Assembly: GCA_036365455.1 (NCBI GenBank)
Contig: JAWQUS010000009.1
Location: forward strand, 3,750,001-3,814,000
Length of the DNA stretch: 64,000 nt
DNA from: Macrosoma leucophasiata
Taxonomy: Eukaryota; Arthropoda; Insecta; Lepidoptera; Hedylidae
Direction of reading: 5' to 3'
The notes under the pieces are model-generated. The model saw only the letters and a list, made by a program, of their open reading frames with translations. It was not told where the DNA came from and did not search any database. Positions 32,949 to 44,762 of this stretch are shown piece after piece (position 1 is the first letter of the stretch; every line of letters begins with the position of its first letter). The position numbers and the translations under genes are program-made.

Positions 32949-34578
32949 TGTAGGTGCCTAAGGGGTGGGAGGAGGGACGGGGAGCGGCGGTGAATTTATA
33001 CTCGCCGATCCTATCAAGTAGGTCGGCGTAGTGCGTAATCACCGCGCACCTGTTTCTGTGATCGCCGTTTGTGCCTGCGATGGCGTGGGCGAATTCACGG
33101 AATTCCTTCATGTCGAAGGTTCCTAGAAAATCGAAGGCCTCCGCGATTACGTGCGCGTCGGCCGACATTGGGGGAGCGGACTTAGGTTGGATGGGCCTGG
33201 CCGCTGGTGGGGGGCGCCTCTGTCCCATAGATTGGGGGGCGGCCACCTTGGGGGTGCGCGCCTGCGACACCATGCTCGGGGGCTTGGCCCAGGCATTGGG
33301 GGTCGCAGGGGGCGCGGTGGAAAAGTGCGGTGAAGCACTTACATTGATGACTCGTTTGTTAGGAGTCGGAGTTGGCCGCTTGACCACCGCGATTTTAGCC
33401 TGCACCTGCGATGGCGCGGGTGCGTGGGCTTGCGGCGGTGCGGCCCTAGCGCTAGGGGCCTTGCGGCCCCTACCGCCTCTGGTGCCACGCGCTTTGCGGC
33501 GTGGGGCGCGTGGGCAACCGCGGTAGTTCGCGGTGTGCCCCGTCTGGCCGCAAAGTATGCAGCTCGGGGGCTCCTCACACGGTTTGGGGCGAGGGCAGTC
33601 TGCCGTGCCGTGGTCCCCGGTGCATTTAACGCACCTGGGGCGGGCGTAGCAATTACGGGCAGAGTGTCCGTATAGTTGGCACCTGTGGCATTGTCCGAGG
33701 AGCCCACGGTTGCGTGGTGCTTCTACCCGGATGCCAGTGAGGCTGCATATGGAGGTTAGCCCATAGACACTCTTTCCATGGGGGGTCAGGGGCAGGGTTA
33801 GGAGTACCATATCGTACGGCTCCTTCGTACGGCCATCGTACATTCGGTGCACCTCTTGCACCGGGTAATTTTGGGCCAGCAGATCCTCCTTGATGAGGTC
33901 TGTGCCCAGCTCCTTCGGGACGCGTCGCACCACGACGCGGAGCTGACGCTCTTCTTCTAAGGCATAGGTGTGGAATCCTATGTTGTCTGTGCGAAGCAGA
34001 CGGGTGAGTGCACGGTGGTCGGCGCCAGTGCAACAGAGAATCCGAATTCCCTGTGGGGTGTTCGTCGCATGGGTGAATGCGACCTTTTGTGCGCGCATGA
34101 TGCGCGACACGCGGTCCCATTCTCCCTTCTCGCGCAAGTAAATGGGCGGAGGCGGCTTCGGCTTTCTGGCCGGCGCCTCGGGGACTTGGGAGGGCCCCTG
34201 GGATGGTTGGCTGCGCGAGATGTCGCGCGCCTCGCCATCATGGGCCATGGGGACGGGAGAGGGGCTCGTAGGGCCCTCTGGGGATAGGGGCGTCTCGGCG
34301 GCCCTCTTCGGAGGCGGAGGGGAAGCCATCTTGCGCCCCTTACGCTTTCCGGAAACCGGAATAAAGTCCGAGTCGTCCGAGTCCACTTCGGACTCGGAGC
34401 GGGAAGGTGGGAGCACCGAAGTCATTTCGGCGTCCGGGGAGAGCGGCGACTCTAAGTCAGCCTGCGTCTGGGCGGGGGACTCCTGCGCCAGATGGGCCTG
34501 GAGGTCCTCGAATATGGCGCTGTGCTGGTTCTTAAGGAACTGCAGCACTGCTGCCAGCATTTGGCTGGTATCAGCCAT
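32941..34578 (-). CDS. Family B ORF1, gag-like protein (545 aa, copy 2)
   Basis: Identical to copy 1, including three CCHC knuckles at 297-355. Confidence 0.92.
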   Translation of the reverse strand: MADTSQMLAAVLQFLKNQHSAIFEDLQAHLAQESPAQTQADLESPLSPDAEMTSVLPPSRSESEVDSDDSDFIPVSGKRKGRKMASPPPPKRAAETPLSPEGPTSPSPVPMAHDGEARDISRSQPSQGPSQVPEAPARKPKPPPPIYLREKGEWDRVSRIMRAQKVAFTHATNTPQGIRILCCTGADHRALTRLLRTDNIGFHTYALEEERQLRVVVRRVPKELGTDLIKEDLLAQNYPVQEVHRMYDGRTKEPYDMVLLTLPLTPHGKSVYGLTSICSLTGIRVEAPRNRGLLGQCHRCQLYGHSARNCYARPRCVKCTGDHGTADCPRPKPCEEPPSCILCGQTGHTANYRGCPRAPRRKARGTRGGRGRKAPSARAAPPQAHAPAPSQVQAKIAVVKRPTPTPNKRVINVSASPHFSTAPPATPNAWAKPPSMVSQARTPKVAAPQSMGQRRPPPAARPIQPKSAPPMSADAHVIAEAFDFLGTFDMKEFREFAHAIAGTNGDHRNRCAVITHYADLLDRIGEYKFTAAPRPSSHPLGTYNG

Positions 34579-35119
34579 CTTGCGCTATGCGCAGAAAGGA
34601 AGTGTAACTCCCTGCCCGCTCGGGGCAGGGAGGTGTGTACCTTTCACTTATCTGATCCGGGATTTGTGAGTCCCGGTTGTGTACCTATAAACCTAGCTAG
34701 TGTAATAACAACCACTTACCTCGGTCCGGTCGGCTTGCGCCCGGACGGATAGTCCTAACACTAACCGATCCGACACCACAACTAACTAAAACGCGTGACC
34801 TACGTCCCTACGTAACCGCTTGTACAGTCCGTAGCGTACACGTCGGAGCACTGAGCACTACACTAAACGAACGCGAATAGACACCACGAACCAGGAAAAC
34901 CTAAGACGCAGCACCGAGAAGCGTTCGCAGCGAGAGGGCTTGACGGGCACAACACAAAAATGGACTCGTCCGAAATGGACTCGTCCGTAGCGGGGACTAT
35001 GATAGCTAGTAGTCACGTCACGTGAGTGAGTGAGTGAGAGAGCGCGATAGTTCTTGTTCGGTACGGAGTGAGCGCGACAAGCGTGCGCTCGAGACAGACA
35101 CCAAGCAAGAACTTGACAC
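34579..35119 (-). other. Family B 5' UTR, copy 2
   Basis: Same hairpins and 15-bp direct repeat as copy 1, shifted by 22,606. Confidence 0.6.
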
Positions 35120-35129
35120 ACGCTTCGCG
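35120..35129. repeat. Target site duplication, right copy, family B unit 3
   Basis: acgcttcgcg, followed by tggattccgg. Confidence 0.95.
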
Positions 35130-35426
35130 TGGATTCCGGACGATATTTATATTGAAATACGTTCCATAAGCTAATCCCCACTCCCGTCTCAATCAACCCC
35201 TCTCTCACTCTTTCTCGCTCGCTCGCTGGCTCGCTCGCTCGCTCGCTCGCTCGCTCGTCCGTCCGTCTCTCTTTTTATATCACCATCCATCAAATCACAC
35301 AAATTCATATTCCCTTCCTCTGGCCAGTCCGCCCGAAGCGCAATTTAACAAAAAAAAAAAAAAAAAAAAAAAAATAAAAATAAAATAAAAAAAAAAAAAA
35401 TTATTCTTTCTTTCACTTATCATTAA

Positions 35427-35496
<70 letters not shown>

Positions 35497-35681
35497 CTGA
35501 CTGCCTGCCTGCCTCTCGAGCCACTTCTTCATTCCTATATCCTCCTAACTGAGCAGTGACAATTTAATGATCATGAAAACAAATACGCAAACAAAACAAA
35601 CGTTAAAAAATGTATTTATGGTATGTATGTATGTATGTATGTATGTATGTATGTATGTATGTATGTATGTATGTATGTATG

Positions 35682-35712
<31 letters not shown>

Positions 35713-35818
35713 ATGTTTGTTTAATGTGTTTACACAAACGGCAGGCAGGCAGATTTGATTGATTGATTGACGCGTTGTCCCCATGGAGAAAACATAAATT
35801 TCATACGATTCATATTGT
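35130..35818. other. Stranded H3 upstream region and H3-H2B spacer, unit 3
   Basis: H3 TATA box then GCTC, poly(A), GTAA, GTAT and CTAT arrays. No gene is supported. Confidence 0.8.
35144..35151 (-). promoter_or_regulatory. H3 TATA box, unit 3 (now drives element B)
   Basis: TATAAATA in gene sense. Confidence 0.9.
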
Positions 35819-35834
35819 GGCCCTGAAAAGGGCC
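35819..35834 (-). terminator. Histone mRNA 3' stem-loop, H2B unit 3
   Basis: GGCCCTTTTCAGGGCC in gene sense. Confidence 0.94.
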
Positions 35835-35907
35835 TTTTGAAAGCGAAGCGAGCGAAATGAACTTCATTCATACACACAACAGGCGCGCAAGTGTCAGTCT
35901 CCTCACT

Positions 35908-36282
35908 TCACTTAGAGCTCGTGTACTTGGTGACCGCCTTCGTGCCCTCGCTCACGGCGTGCTTGGCGAGCTCGCCCGGCAGTAGGAGCCTAACGGAGGT
36001 CTGCACCTCCCTGGAGGTGATCGTCGAACGCTTGTTGTAATGGGCCAGACGGCTCGCCTCGGCTGCGATCCTCTCGAATATATCGTTCACGAACGAGTTC
36101 ATGATCGACATGGCCTTACTGGATATACCGGTGTCGGGATGCACCTGCTTGAGCACCTTGTAGATGTAAATGGCGTAGCTCTCCTTCCTCTTGTGCTTCT
36201 TCTTCTTCTTGTCGGACTTGGAGATATTCTTTTGAGCCTTGCCAGATTTCTTGGCGGCCTTACCACTTGTCTTGGGCGGCAT
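35908..36282 (-). CDS. H2B: Histone H2B (unit 3)
   Basis: 124-residue H2B identical to the other units; promoter uninterrupted, TATA-like box at 36419-36427. Confidence 0.97.
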   Translation of the reverse strand: MPPKTSGKAAKKSGKAQKNISKSDKKKKKHKRKESYAIYIYKVLKQVHPDTGISSKAMSIMNSFVNDIFERIAAEASRLAHYNKRSTITSREVQTSVRLLLPGELAKHAVSEGTKAVTKYTSSK

Positions 36283-36418
36283 TTTAAACGCACGAGCAAT
36301 GCAACACTGTTATTAATTTAATAATACACACACGGTACGCACGCGGCGGGCGGCGAGAGAGATGTTTACTGTACGAGAATCGAACAGTAAATGTATCCAC
36401 ATACCCCGAATGCCGAGG

Positions 36419-36427
36419 TTTTTATTA
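36419..36427 (-). promoter_or_regulatory. H2B TATA-like box, unit 3
   Basis: TAATAAAAA in gene sense. Confidence 0.6.
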
Positions 36428-36638
36428 CGCTACGGGTGCGCTACAAGTGGTGTTAGTAGATAGTTGAACAATGGGGATTCGGACCAATCAGAGACGAAGA
36501 CGCACGCAAGCACACCTCCCCCCCTCCCTGCCTCAACGTACAGCAAGACATAATTATTATTACTAATAAAAAAAATAAAAAAAAAAAAAAAAACATGTAT
36601 TTTATATACGTATCTTCTAAGAAATTATGTCAGCCAAA

Positions 36639-36669
<31 letters not shown>

Positions 36670-36684
36670 TACCTAACACCGAAC

Positions 36685-36719
36685 GGTGCGGCGGGCGAGC
36701 GGAGCTCGCCCGCCGCACC
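36685..36719. repeat. Perfect 16-bp GC hairpin, unit 3
   Basis: Same arms and loop as at 14079-14113. Confidence 0.85.
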
Positions 36720-36957
36720 CTTCGACCTAACCTGGCTAAGTCGGGGGCGCCCACGGTGCCAGTCTTGACTGCCCAAGGAGAGATTCGATTCATTATTCTA
36801 CTCCCCCTAATATTACTACCTGCGCTGCTGCTGTTCTACATACCATCTGGTTTATTTAAAATGTTCAATAATATTACACTGTAATTGTTGTTGTAATTGA
36901 CGGCTGCCGTTCGGAGAAACGTCTTCATTAATTAATTACTAACATGAAACATATTGT

Positions 36958-36973
36958 GGCCCTGAAAAGGGCC
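36958..36973 (-). terminator. Histone mRNA 3' stem-loop, H2A unit 3
   Basis: GGCCCTTTTCAGGGCC in gene sense. Confidence 0.94.
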
Positions 36974-37085
36974 TTTTAACTAAGTAGGTATGTATAATTA
37001 TGTTGCATTTTAAATATGTACGTATACATACACATACATCATAAAATATACCATACCCTACGTACGTACGCTTAATAATTTAATT

Positions 37086-38396
<1,311 letters not shown>

Positions 38397-38412
38397 AGCC
38401 CTGAAAAGGGCT
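38397..38412 (-). terminator. Histone mRNA 3' stem-loop, H1 unit 3
   Basis: AGCCCTTTTCAGGGCT in gene sense. Confidence 0.93.
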
Positions 38413-38483
38413 TTTTAAACAGTGCGCGCGCGCGCGCCCGAGGCGGCGGCGACGACAGCACCACCAGAAGCAGTAGCTTAAGC

Positions 38484-38533
<50 letters not shown>

Positions 38534-38539
38534 AGCTAA

Positions 38540-39247
38540 TTACTTCTTGGCGGCGCCCGCCTTTTTAGCGGCGGGCTTGGATTTGGGCGCTGCCGCAGCC
38601 TTCTTCGGTTTGGGAGCTTTCGGTTTCTTGGTAGGAGGTTTGGCGGTTTTCTTGGCCTTCGGAGCTGCGCTCTTGGACTTGGCGGGCGTGGCGGCCTTCT
38701 TGGCGGCTGCCGGCTTCTTCTTAGCGGCGGCTGGCTTCTTCTTTGCGGCGGCCGCCTTCTTGTCCTTAGTTGCGGCGGAAGACTTCGCTTTCGATGGCGA
38801 AGCGGATGATGAAGAGGCGGCTGCGGATTTCTTGCCACCCTTGGTTGCTGCGCCGCCCTTAGCACCTTTACCACCGGTCGGTTTCTTCGAGGCGGCGGCG
38901 GCGGCGGACTTAGACTCCAGCTTGAACGAACCGGACGCGCCCTTGCCCTTCGTCTGTATCAAAGCGCCGGATTCCACAGCACTCTTTAGATATTTTCTTA
39001 TGAAAGGTGCCAGTTTCTCAGCGTCGACATCGTACTGTGCGGCTATATATTTCTTGATGGCTTGGAGCGATGATCCGCTGCGCTCTTTCAGCTCCTTGAT
39101 GGCACTGTTCACCATTTCACTGGTCTTCGGGTGAGTCGGTTTCGCCTTCGGTTTTTTCGCACCACCGGCCCCCGACGCGGAAGATTTCGGCTTCTTCGCG
39201 GGGGTCGCCGGCGCTGGAATATCGTTAGCTACGGCGGTATCGGCCAT
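38540..39247 (-). CDS. H1: Linker histone H1 (unit 3)
   Basis: 235-residue H1 identical to the other units, followed by the GGCT array and H1-type stem-loop. Confidence 0.97.
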   Translation of the reverse strand: MADTAVANDIPAPATPAKKPKSSASGAGGAKKPKAKPTHPKTSEMVNSAIKELKERSGSSLQAIKKYIAAQYDVDAEKLAPFIRKYLKSAVESGALIQTKGKGASGSFKLESKSAAAAASKKPTGGKGAKGGAATKGGKKSAAASSSSASPSKAKSSAATKDKKAAAAKKKPAAAKKKPAAAKKAATPAKSKSAAPKAKKTAKPPTKKPKAPKPKKAAAAPKSKPAAKKAGAAKK

Positions 39248-40324
39248 TGTTATTCTAGATGTAATTATAAGGCAAAAAAATTAATTAATTACACACTGAC
39301 ACACGCGCACGCAACACACAAGCACTAACGCGAACGAGCCAAGTATAAATTGTTGAATATTTAAAAGTAACAAGACGATATTTTTTTAGTTAGTTCTAAA
39401 AACAAACGCCAGTTAGCGCCACTGGTTAATAAGAATGAAACAACACCGTCACGAAATCCTCGATGCCGCAAGACGTTTTCTCGTACAGGCACATAAAACT
39501 TTTCACTAACACGTGTCTATTCGAAAGCTTTTTTTAAATAGAAATAATATAATTGAAGATTAAAACGAGCATATTGCGCGATGCGCATGAGACTGGTTGA
39601 GTTTTGATAGAACACATTCAGCGCCCGATGTTGTTAGAGCGATGATATGAACGATTAAATTCTGTACTTGTCTTCGTACGAACCGGGACTCAAGTTTAAA
39701 ATGATATTTTCTCTATTTAAAATCAATTTATTCGCATTGCGGTCGCGGTATGTAAAGAGCGAAGGCCCCAACCTTATTTAGGATCGATTAACAGCCTACG
39801 TAAACCGTCCACGGGATGAATATCGAGACTCTCATGACGGAGGTCGTAAAACACGCGTCGTCAAGAAGCAAGCACGACTCCATCAAAGGGACGAGGCGAG
39901 GTAGGATAATCGAATATAGCGTCGTTCATATAACATAGAGAGATACTTATTATATTCATATATATATATTTATATATAAATATATATAGTTATATACAAA
40001 TGGGATCAATGATGAACGCTGAAATTAACCATGATTCCCTCGCGCCTCCAGCCGCATAGTACGCGAAGCGCGAATCAACGATGAAATTTATTTATGTTTG
40101 TACTCATATTGTAATTATCGTATATGTATAATATAATTATTGTAATTATCATCATGTAACAACAACTACCACCACCACCAACCAATCTCTATATGTTGCT
40201 GACTAAAAGGTTGTCTGGAAGAAATCGCACTTTTTGCGATAAGACCGCCTTTTGTACTATTGTTCTTTCTTTTCTTGGTTTTATAATTTTGTTTATTTTT
40301 ACCTGGTGTACAATAAAGTGTATG

Positions 40325-40360
<36 letters not shown>

Positions 40361-40622
40361 TATACACATACATACATTATTATTATAATATACATATATT
40401 TTTTTATACTTGGCTTATAATTCTTACATCCTACGACGATCTAGCTTTGTGATTTTGTGCATGTATCAATACACCTCGACAGATATGTATTTATTTATGT
40501 ATGTATGTGTGTATGTATGTATGTATGTGCATGCATGTTATGAATTCAGAATATTTATAATAATTGACGCCTTGCATAGCGAAACTTGCATTACGTAAGA
40601 TTGTATCAACTGATATATGTGC
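39248..40622. other. H1-H4 intergenic spacer between units 3 and 4
   Basis: Same content and length as the other full spacers; no gene. Confidence 0.8.
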
Positions 40623-40638
40623 GGCCCTGAAAAGGGCC
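40623..40638 (-). terminator. Histone mRNA 3' stem-loop, H4 unit 4
   Basis: GGCCCTTTTCAGGGCC in gene sense. Confidence 0.93.
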
Positions 40639-40841
40639 TTTTTGTTAAAACAATAATTGTTTCATTTCTCCTTTAATATCCCGTTGTGTGCGTGTGGATA
40701 TAGATCAATGCTTATTGTGTGTACTTGCTTGCTTGCTTGCTTATCATTCACGTGTTGTAACATTAATAATCGATCTTCAACGCACACGCAAGAGGAAAAT
40801 GAAGATGAAGAAACAACGAAAGCCACGACGAACCATCTCCT

Positions 40842-41189
<348 letters not shown>

Positions 41190-41267
41190 TCAATAAGAAA
41201 AACACGCGCGTTTCTCCGCACACCGCACTGTATATTCGTCCGCTTGTTTCGATGACGCTCGAACGAA

Positions 41268-41280
41268 TGTGTGAGCCTGA
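41268..41280. repeat. Target site duplication, left copy, family C at H4
   Basis: tgtgtgagcctga; partner at 46321-46333; single in unit 1 at 5997-6009. Confidence 0.94.
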
Positions 41281-41659
41281 AAAAAAAAAATTCAATTTCG
41301 AATTTCTATATTTAGGTGTGATAGTTATTTACAAATCATTACTTAAGAATAGCTTAACTAATGACAATATTGATCTTAGTTTCTAGGTATAAGAATACTT
41401 AATCCTACGACCCTATATAATGCAAATTAAATTATACAAAACTACTTTCCCGGATATGATATTTGTGATATTTACATGTTCTTAAGTTGTTTGCTAGGAA
41501 ACATAAGAAAACCTAGCTTAGTGCTATTGAGCTTAACCTATGACTAGAGGGGAGGTGATGGATGATATTATGTACAATGAGGGAATTGTTATTATACTAA
41601 CAATTGTTGGTGGGGTTGTTTGGGGTAGGAGATGTGTGGGGTGATGATGTCTAAAGACG

Positions 41660-41775
41660 AGGGAGGGGGGGGGGGGGGGGGCGAGGGGAGGGGGGGGGGG
41701 CTAAGGGGTGAGGGGTGAGGGCAGGGGGGCGAGGGGAGGGGGGGCTGAGGGGTGAGGGCAGGGGGGAGCGGAAGG
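41660..41775. repeat. G-rich (plus strand) tract in family C 3' UTR, copy 2
   Basis: As at 22619-22735 but with longer first G run, so the tract length varies between copies. Confidence 0.8.
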
Positions 41776-41924
41776 TGTATTTACAAGGAGGATGAGGGGA
41801 ATGAAACACTGTCGCCTACCTTTATACAATTCAATTTTCTAATGACTTAGCTTTATTTATTAAATATTACTCTAAACCAACTACAGGTTGGTTGTACATT
41901 CATTATGTTTTTTGAATAATTTAA

Positions 41925-44762
41925 TCATGAACTCGTGTGTGCCCGGTGAGTGTCGGGGAAGTGTTCTGATAGTTCTATAAATTTATGGTGTGGGAACGGG
42001 TATTTATAGCGCGCGAGGGATAGGCAGTACTCCGTGAGGTGTCTATTTTTGCACGTATTCCGAAGTGCCGGGTTTCCTTTTCCCTTATTGATACGCAAAA
42101 GCGTTCTGTAGAATACAGCGGACGCGTTATGTATATATTTATGTATTGGCAGAATGCCGTGTCTAGCATGAAGACGTTTTAAATTTGTTCGCGGGTGAGT
42201 CCGGTATATGATGCGTAATGCTTTATTTTGTATTGTTTGAAGGTTTTTTATATGTGTATGAGCGGCGTTGTTCCATACCGGACACGCGTAAGTTATGATA
42301 GGGCGTATGTATGACTGGTATAGTATACGTTTGTTATGAGTGGATAAAAGGGAATTTTTATTAAATATTAGCCGTAAGGCACTCATGCCGGTGAGTGCTT
42401 TAGACTTTGTTGCATTAATGTGGGGCCTCCATTTTAGTTTGTGATCGAGTGTTAGACCCAGGTATTTAACTTGGTTCTTCCACTCGATCGTCTGTCCGTT
42501 AATGTTTAGTCTCGGGAGTGAGCTACTTGTTATATGACGTTTAGTGAAATAAATAGCTTCGGTTTTATTTTCATTTACTTTGAGTTTCCACTTATTAAAA
42601 TAATTGGTAGTGGTAAGGAGGGCTTTGTTTAGTTTGTTTTTGATCGAGTTATGTTTTGACCCCGAAGCTAGGTAGGCAGTGTCGTCAGCATATAGGGTCA
42701 GGACAGTGCCAGGGGTTTTTGGGATGTCATTTATAAAGACTGCAAATAATTTAGGTGCTAGTATGGAGCCCTGGGGCACGCCCGCCACCACGGGGTGGGG
42801 GGGTGATAGAGCATTTTTAACTTTAACTTTAATAATTCTGTTAGTGAGGAATGATTTAATCAGCTGGCAGTATTCATAGGGAGTTTCTGCCAGTATCAGT
42901 TTGTGTATTAAGCCTTCGTGCCATACGGTGTCGAAGGCTTTTTCCAGGTCTAGTAGTACCATACCAGTGTCGTAGTTTCTGTTGGCGGAGAGTTGTACGT
43001 GCTCCACGACCCTTGCCAGTTGGTGTGTAGTTGCGTGTGACCTTCGGAAACCAAATTGTTCGTCAGGTAGACAATTTTCGATGTGTGAGTGAATTCTGTT
43101 TTGAATTAGATTTTCCAGAATTTTACTCATAGTACATAAAAGACTAATTGGCCTGTAACTGGCCGGCAATGTGGGGTCTTTGCCTGGTTTATGAATCGGA
43201 AATATAACGGCTATTTTCCAAGTTGTGGGGAAGTACATTAATCTAAAGCAAGCTGTATAGATATTAGCTAGGTAGTCAATAGCCTTGGATGGTAAGTGTT
43301 TTAGAAGTATATTTTGGATGTCATCGTGGCCTGGGGCCTTGCGTGGTTTAATATATCTAAGTATACATCTAATCTCGCGTGAATAAACTGGCAGGGGGGC
43401 GGGGGGCCCGTGAGTGTTATTTAGCTGGCTAGTCGATTCTAGCACTGTTGTTTCTATGTCAGGGTCGCGGTACCCAGTGGTCAAGCGATGTTGACTTTCG
43501 TAATTTGTACCTAGCGCTTCTGCTTTCTCAGCATCCGTTAGGGCCGGCCCGTTTGGAGTGTTGAAGCATGGCAGAGGTGTGTAAGTTGTTTTTAAGCGGC
43601 GCGAAAATTGCCAGAGTGAATTGTCTTTAGTATTTAGTTTTTCAACTTTATTATTCCACTCGTTGCTGGCAAGTGCTTTGATTTTAAAGTTAATTTGATT
43701 TTGGAGTGAATTAATCACATAATTAAATCGTGTGGTGTGTAGCCTTTGCCTTTGATGACGAATTTGGTTTTTTAATTTTATTAGTCGCGAGATGTGCGCA
43801 GGCAGTTTTTGTGTGGGTTTTTGTTTTAGTGTAGGGACGGAGTTAGACCTAGCCGAAGTGATGCAGTCTGTCAGTGTGTCTATTGCGCTGTCTATTTGCG
43901 CAGTCTGATTTAATGTTAGTGAACCGGGGGATGGGAGGGTGTAATTTATTTGTACTTTAAACTGGTCCCAATCGGCCTCTCCGTATTTAAAAATGGGGCG
44001 GGAGGGGCGTGTTATGGGGGAATTTAGTTCAAATATTATGGGACAGTGATCGGATAGAATATCTAGGGTCGTGGGGTCCGTTATGTCAGTGATGTTTTTA
44101 GCTAAAGTGAGCTGTAGTTTGGCGGCAGAGTGCCGGGGGTTGGCGGGATAGTGGGTCGGCTTGTCAGGAATGAGCAAGTCAAAGTCGTGACCCGTAAGAT
44201 AGTTAAAGAGTCGCCTGCCATTGTGATTAGCCCCCGGGCTATCCCAATGATTATGGCGGGCGTTGAAATCGCCGGAGCATATGACTTTAGTATCTAGGGA
44301 GAGAGCTTTCCCTATTGCAGTAGTTATTCTATTGTCTTGTTTGGGACAATAGAAACTTACTAAAGTGATTTCAGGTTGTCTGTATTGAGATTCTAACTTA
44401 ATAGCGATCATCTCACAAACCTCATGATCCACCGGCGGTAGGAGGTAGTGTGGGATGTCGTTTTTAATAAGGATGGCTACTCCGCCTGAGGCTTGGGTCG
44501 TAGTGACCCTGTCTCTTCGGTAGCATGAGTAGCCCGGAAATGAGATGCGTTCGTTACTTTTAAGATGAGTTTCTTGAATGAGAGCAATGTCTATGTGGTG
44601 TGTACCTAGCAAGTGTGTGAGTTCACGTTTCTTACAACGAATACCGTTAATGTTAAGTGACGCGACCCTTTTCCTGCGGGGCGCGTCGCTTGGGGATGTC
44701 GATGCGTCCTCTTCAAGCTCTGCTGGTGAATTGGAGCACGACGAACAGCTGTTCCTCGAGCG
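41925..44762 (-). CDS. Family C ORF2, endonuclease/reverse transcriptase (945-codon open frame, no ATG near start)
   Basis: The frame opens at 44762 after a TGA and reads through to 41925. Endonuclease: SLNINGI (44662-44640 region), Glu in LIQETHL, GDFNARHNHW and LSDHCPI. Reverse transcriptase: KAPGHDDI, YRPISLLC, LLDLEKAFDTVW, AGVPQGSILAP and LYADDTAYL (the two Asp are about 693/694 of the open frame). Jockey-type KRILYQSYIRPIITYACPVW follows; I see no RNase H. No ATG precedes the endonuclease, and the frame overlaps ORF1 by 50 nt in the +1 frame, so frameshifting (a GCT-TGA lies at the ORF1 stop) or non-AUG reinitiation is needed. Confidence 0.9.
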   Translation of the reverse strand, partial: RSRNSCSSCSNSPAELEEDASTSPSDAPRRKRVASLNINGIRCKKRELTHLLGTHHIDIALIQETHLKSNERISFPGYSCYRRDRVTTTQASGGVAILIKNDIPHYLLPPVDHEVCEMIAIKLESQYRQPEITLVSFYCPKQDNRITTAIGKALSLDTKVICSGDFNARHNHWDSPGANHNGRRLFNYLTGHDFDLLIPDKPTHYPANPRHSAAKLQLTLAKNITDITDPTTLDILSDHCPIIFELNSPITRPSRPIFKYGEADWDQFKVQINYTLPSPGSLTLNQTAQIDSAIDTLTDCITSARSNSVPTLKQKPTQKLPAHISRLIKLKNQIRHQRQRLHTTRFNYVINSLQNQINFKIKALASNEWNNKVEKLNTKDNSLWQFSRRLKTTYTPLPCFNTPNGPALTDAEKAEALGTNYESQHRLTTGYRDPDIETTVLESTSQLNNTHGPPAPLPVYSREIRCILRYIKPRKAPGHDDIQNILLKHLPSKAIDYLANIYTACFRLMYFPTTWKIAVIFPIHKPGKDPTLPASYRPISLLCTMSKILENLIQNRIHSHIENCLPDEQFGFRRSHATTHQLARVVEHVQLSANRNYDTGMVLLDLEKAFDTVWHEGLIHKLILAETPYEYCQLIKSFLTNRIIKVKVKNALSPPHPVVAGVPQGSILAPKLFAVFINDIPKTPGTVLTLYADDTAYLASGSKHNSIKNKLNKALLTTTNYFNKWKLKVNENKTEAIYFTKRHITSSSLPRLNINGQTIEWKNQVKYLGLTLDHKLKWRPHINATKSKALTGMSALRLIFNKNSLLSTHNKRILYQSYIRPIITYACPVWNNAAHTHIKNLQTIQNKALRIIYRTHPRTNLKRLHARHGILPIHKYIHNASAVFYRTLLRINKGKGNPALRNTCKNRHLTEYCLSLARYKYPFPHHKFIELSEHFPDTHRAHTSS

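Larger units (their letters stand above)
29743..35119 (-). mobile_element. Family B non-LTR retrotransposon, copy 2, in the H3 core promoter
   Basis: 5,377 bp, same length, same T36 tail and same target duplication as copy 1, with identical ORF products. A shared origin by duplication of a whole unit is more likely than a second independent insertion, but family B's fixed target makes both possible. Confidence 0.95.
36283..36957. other. H2B-H2A intergenic region, unit 3
   Basis: H2B promoter, A-rich runs, GC hairpin; no gene is supported. Confidence 0.8.
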
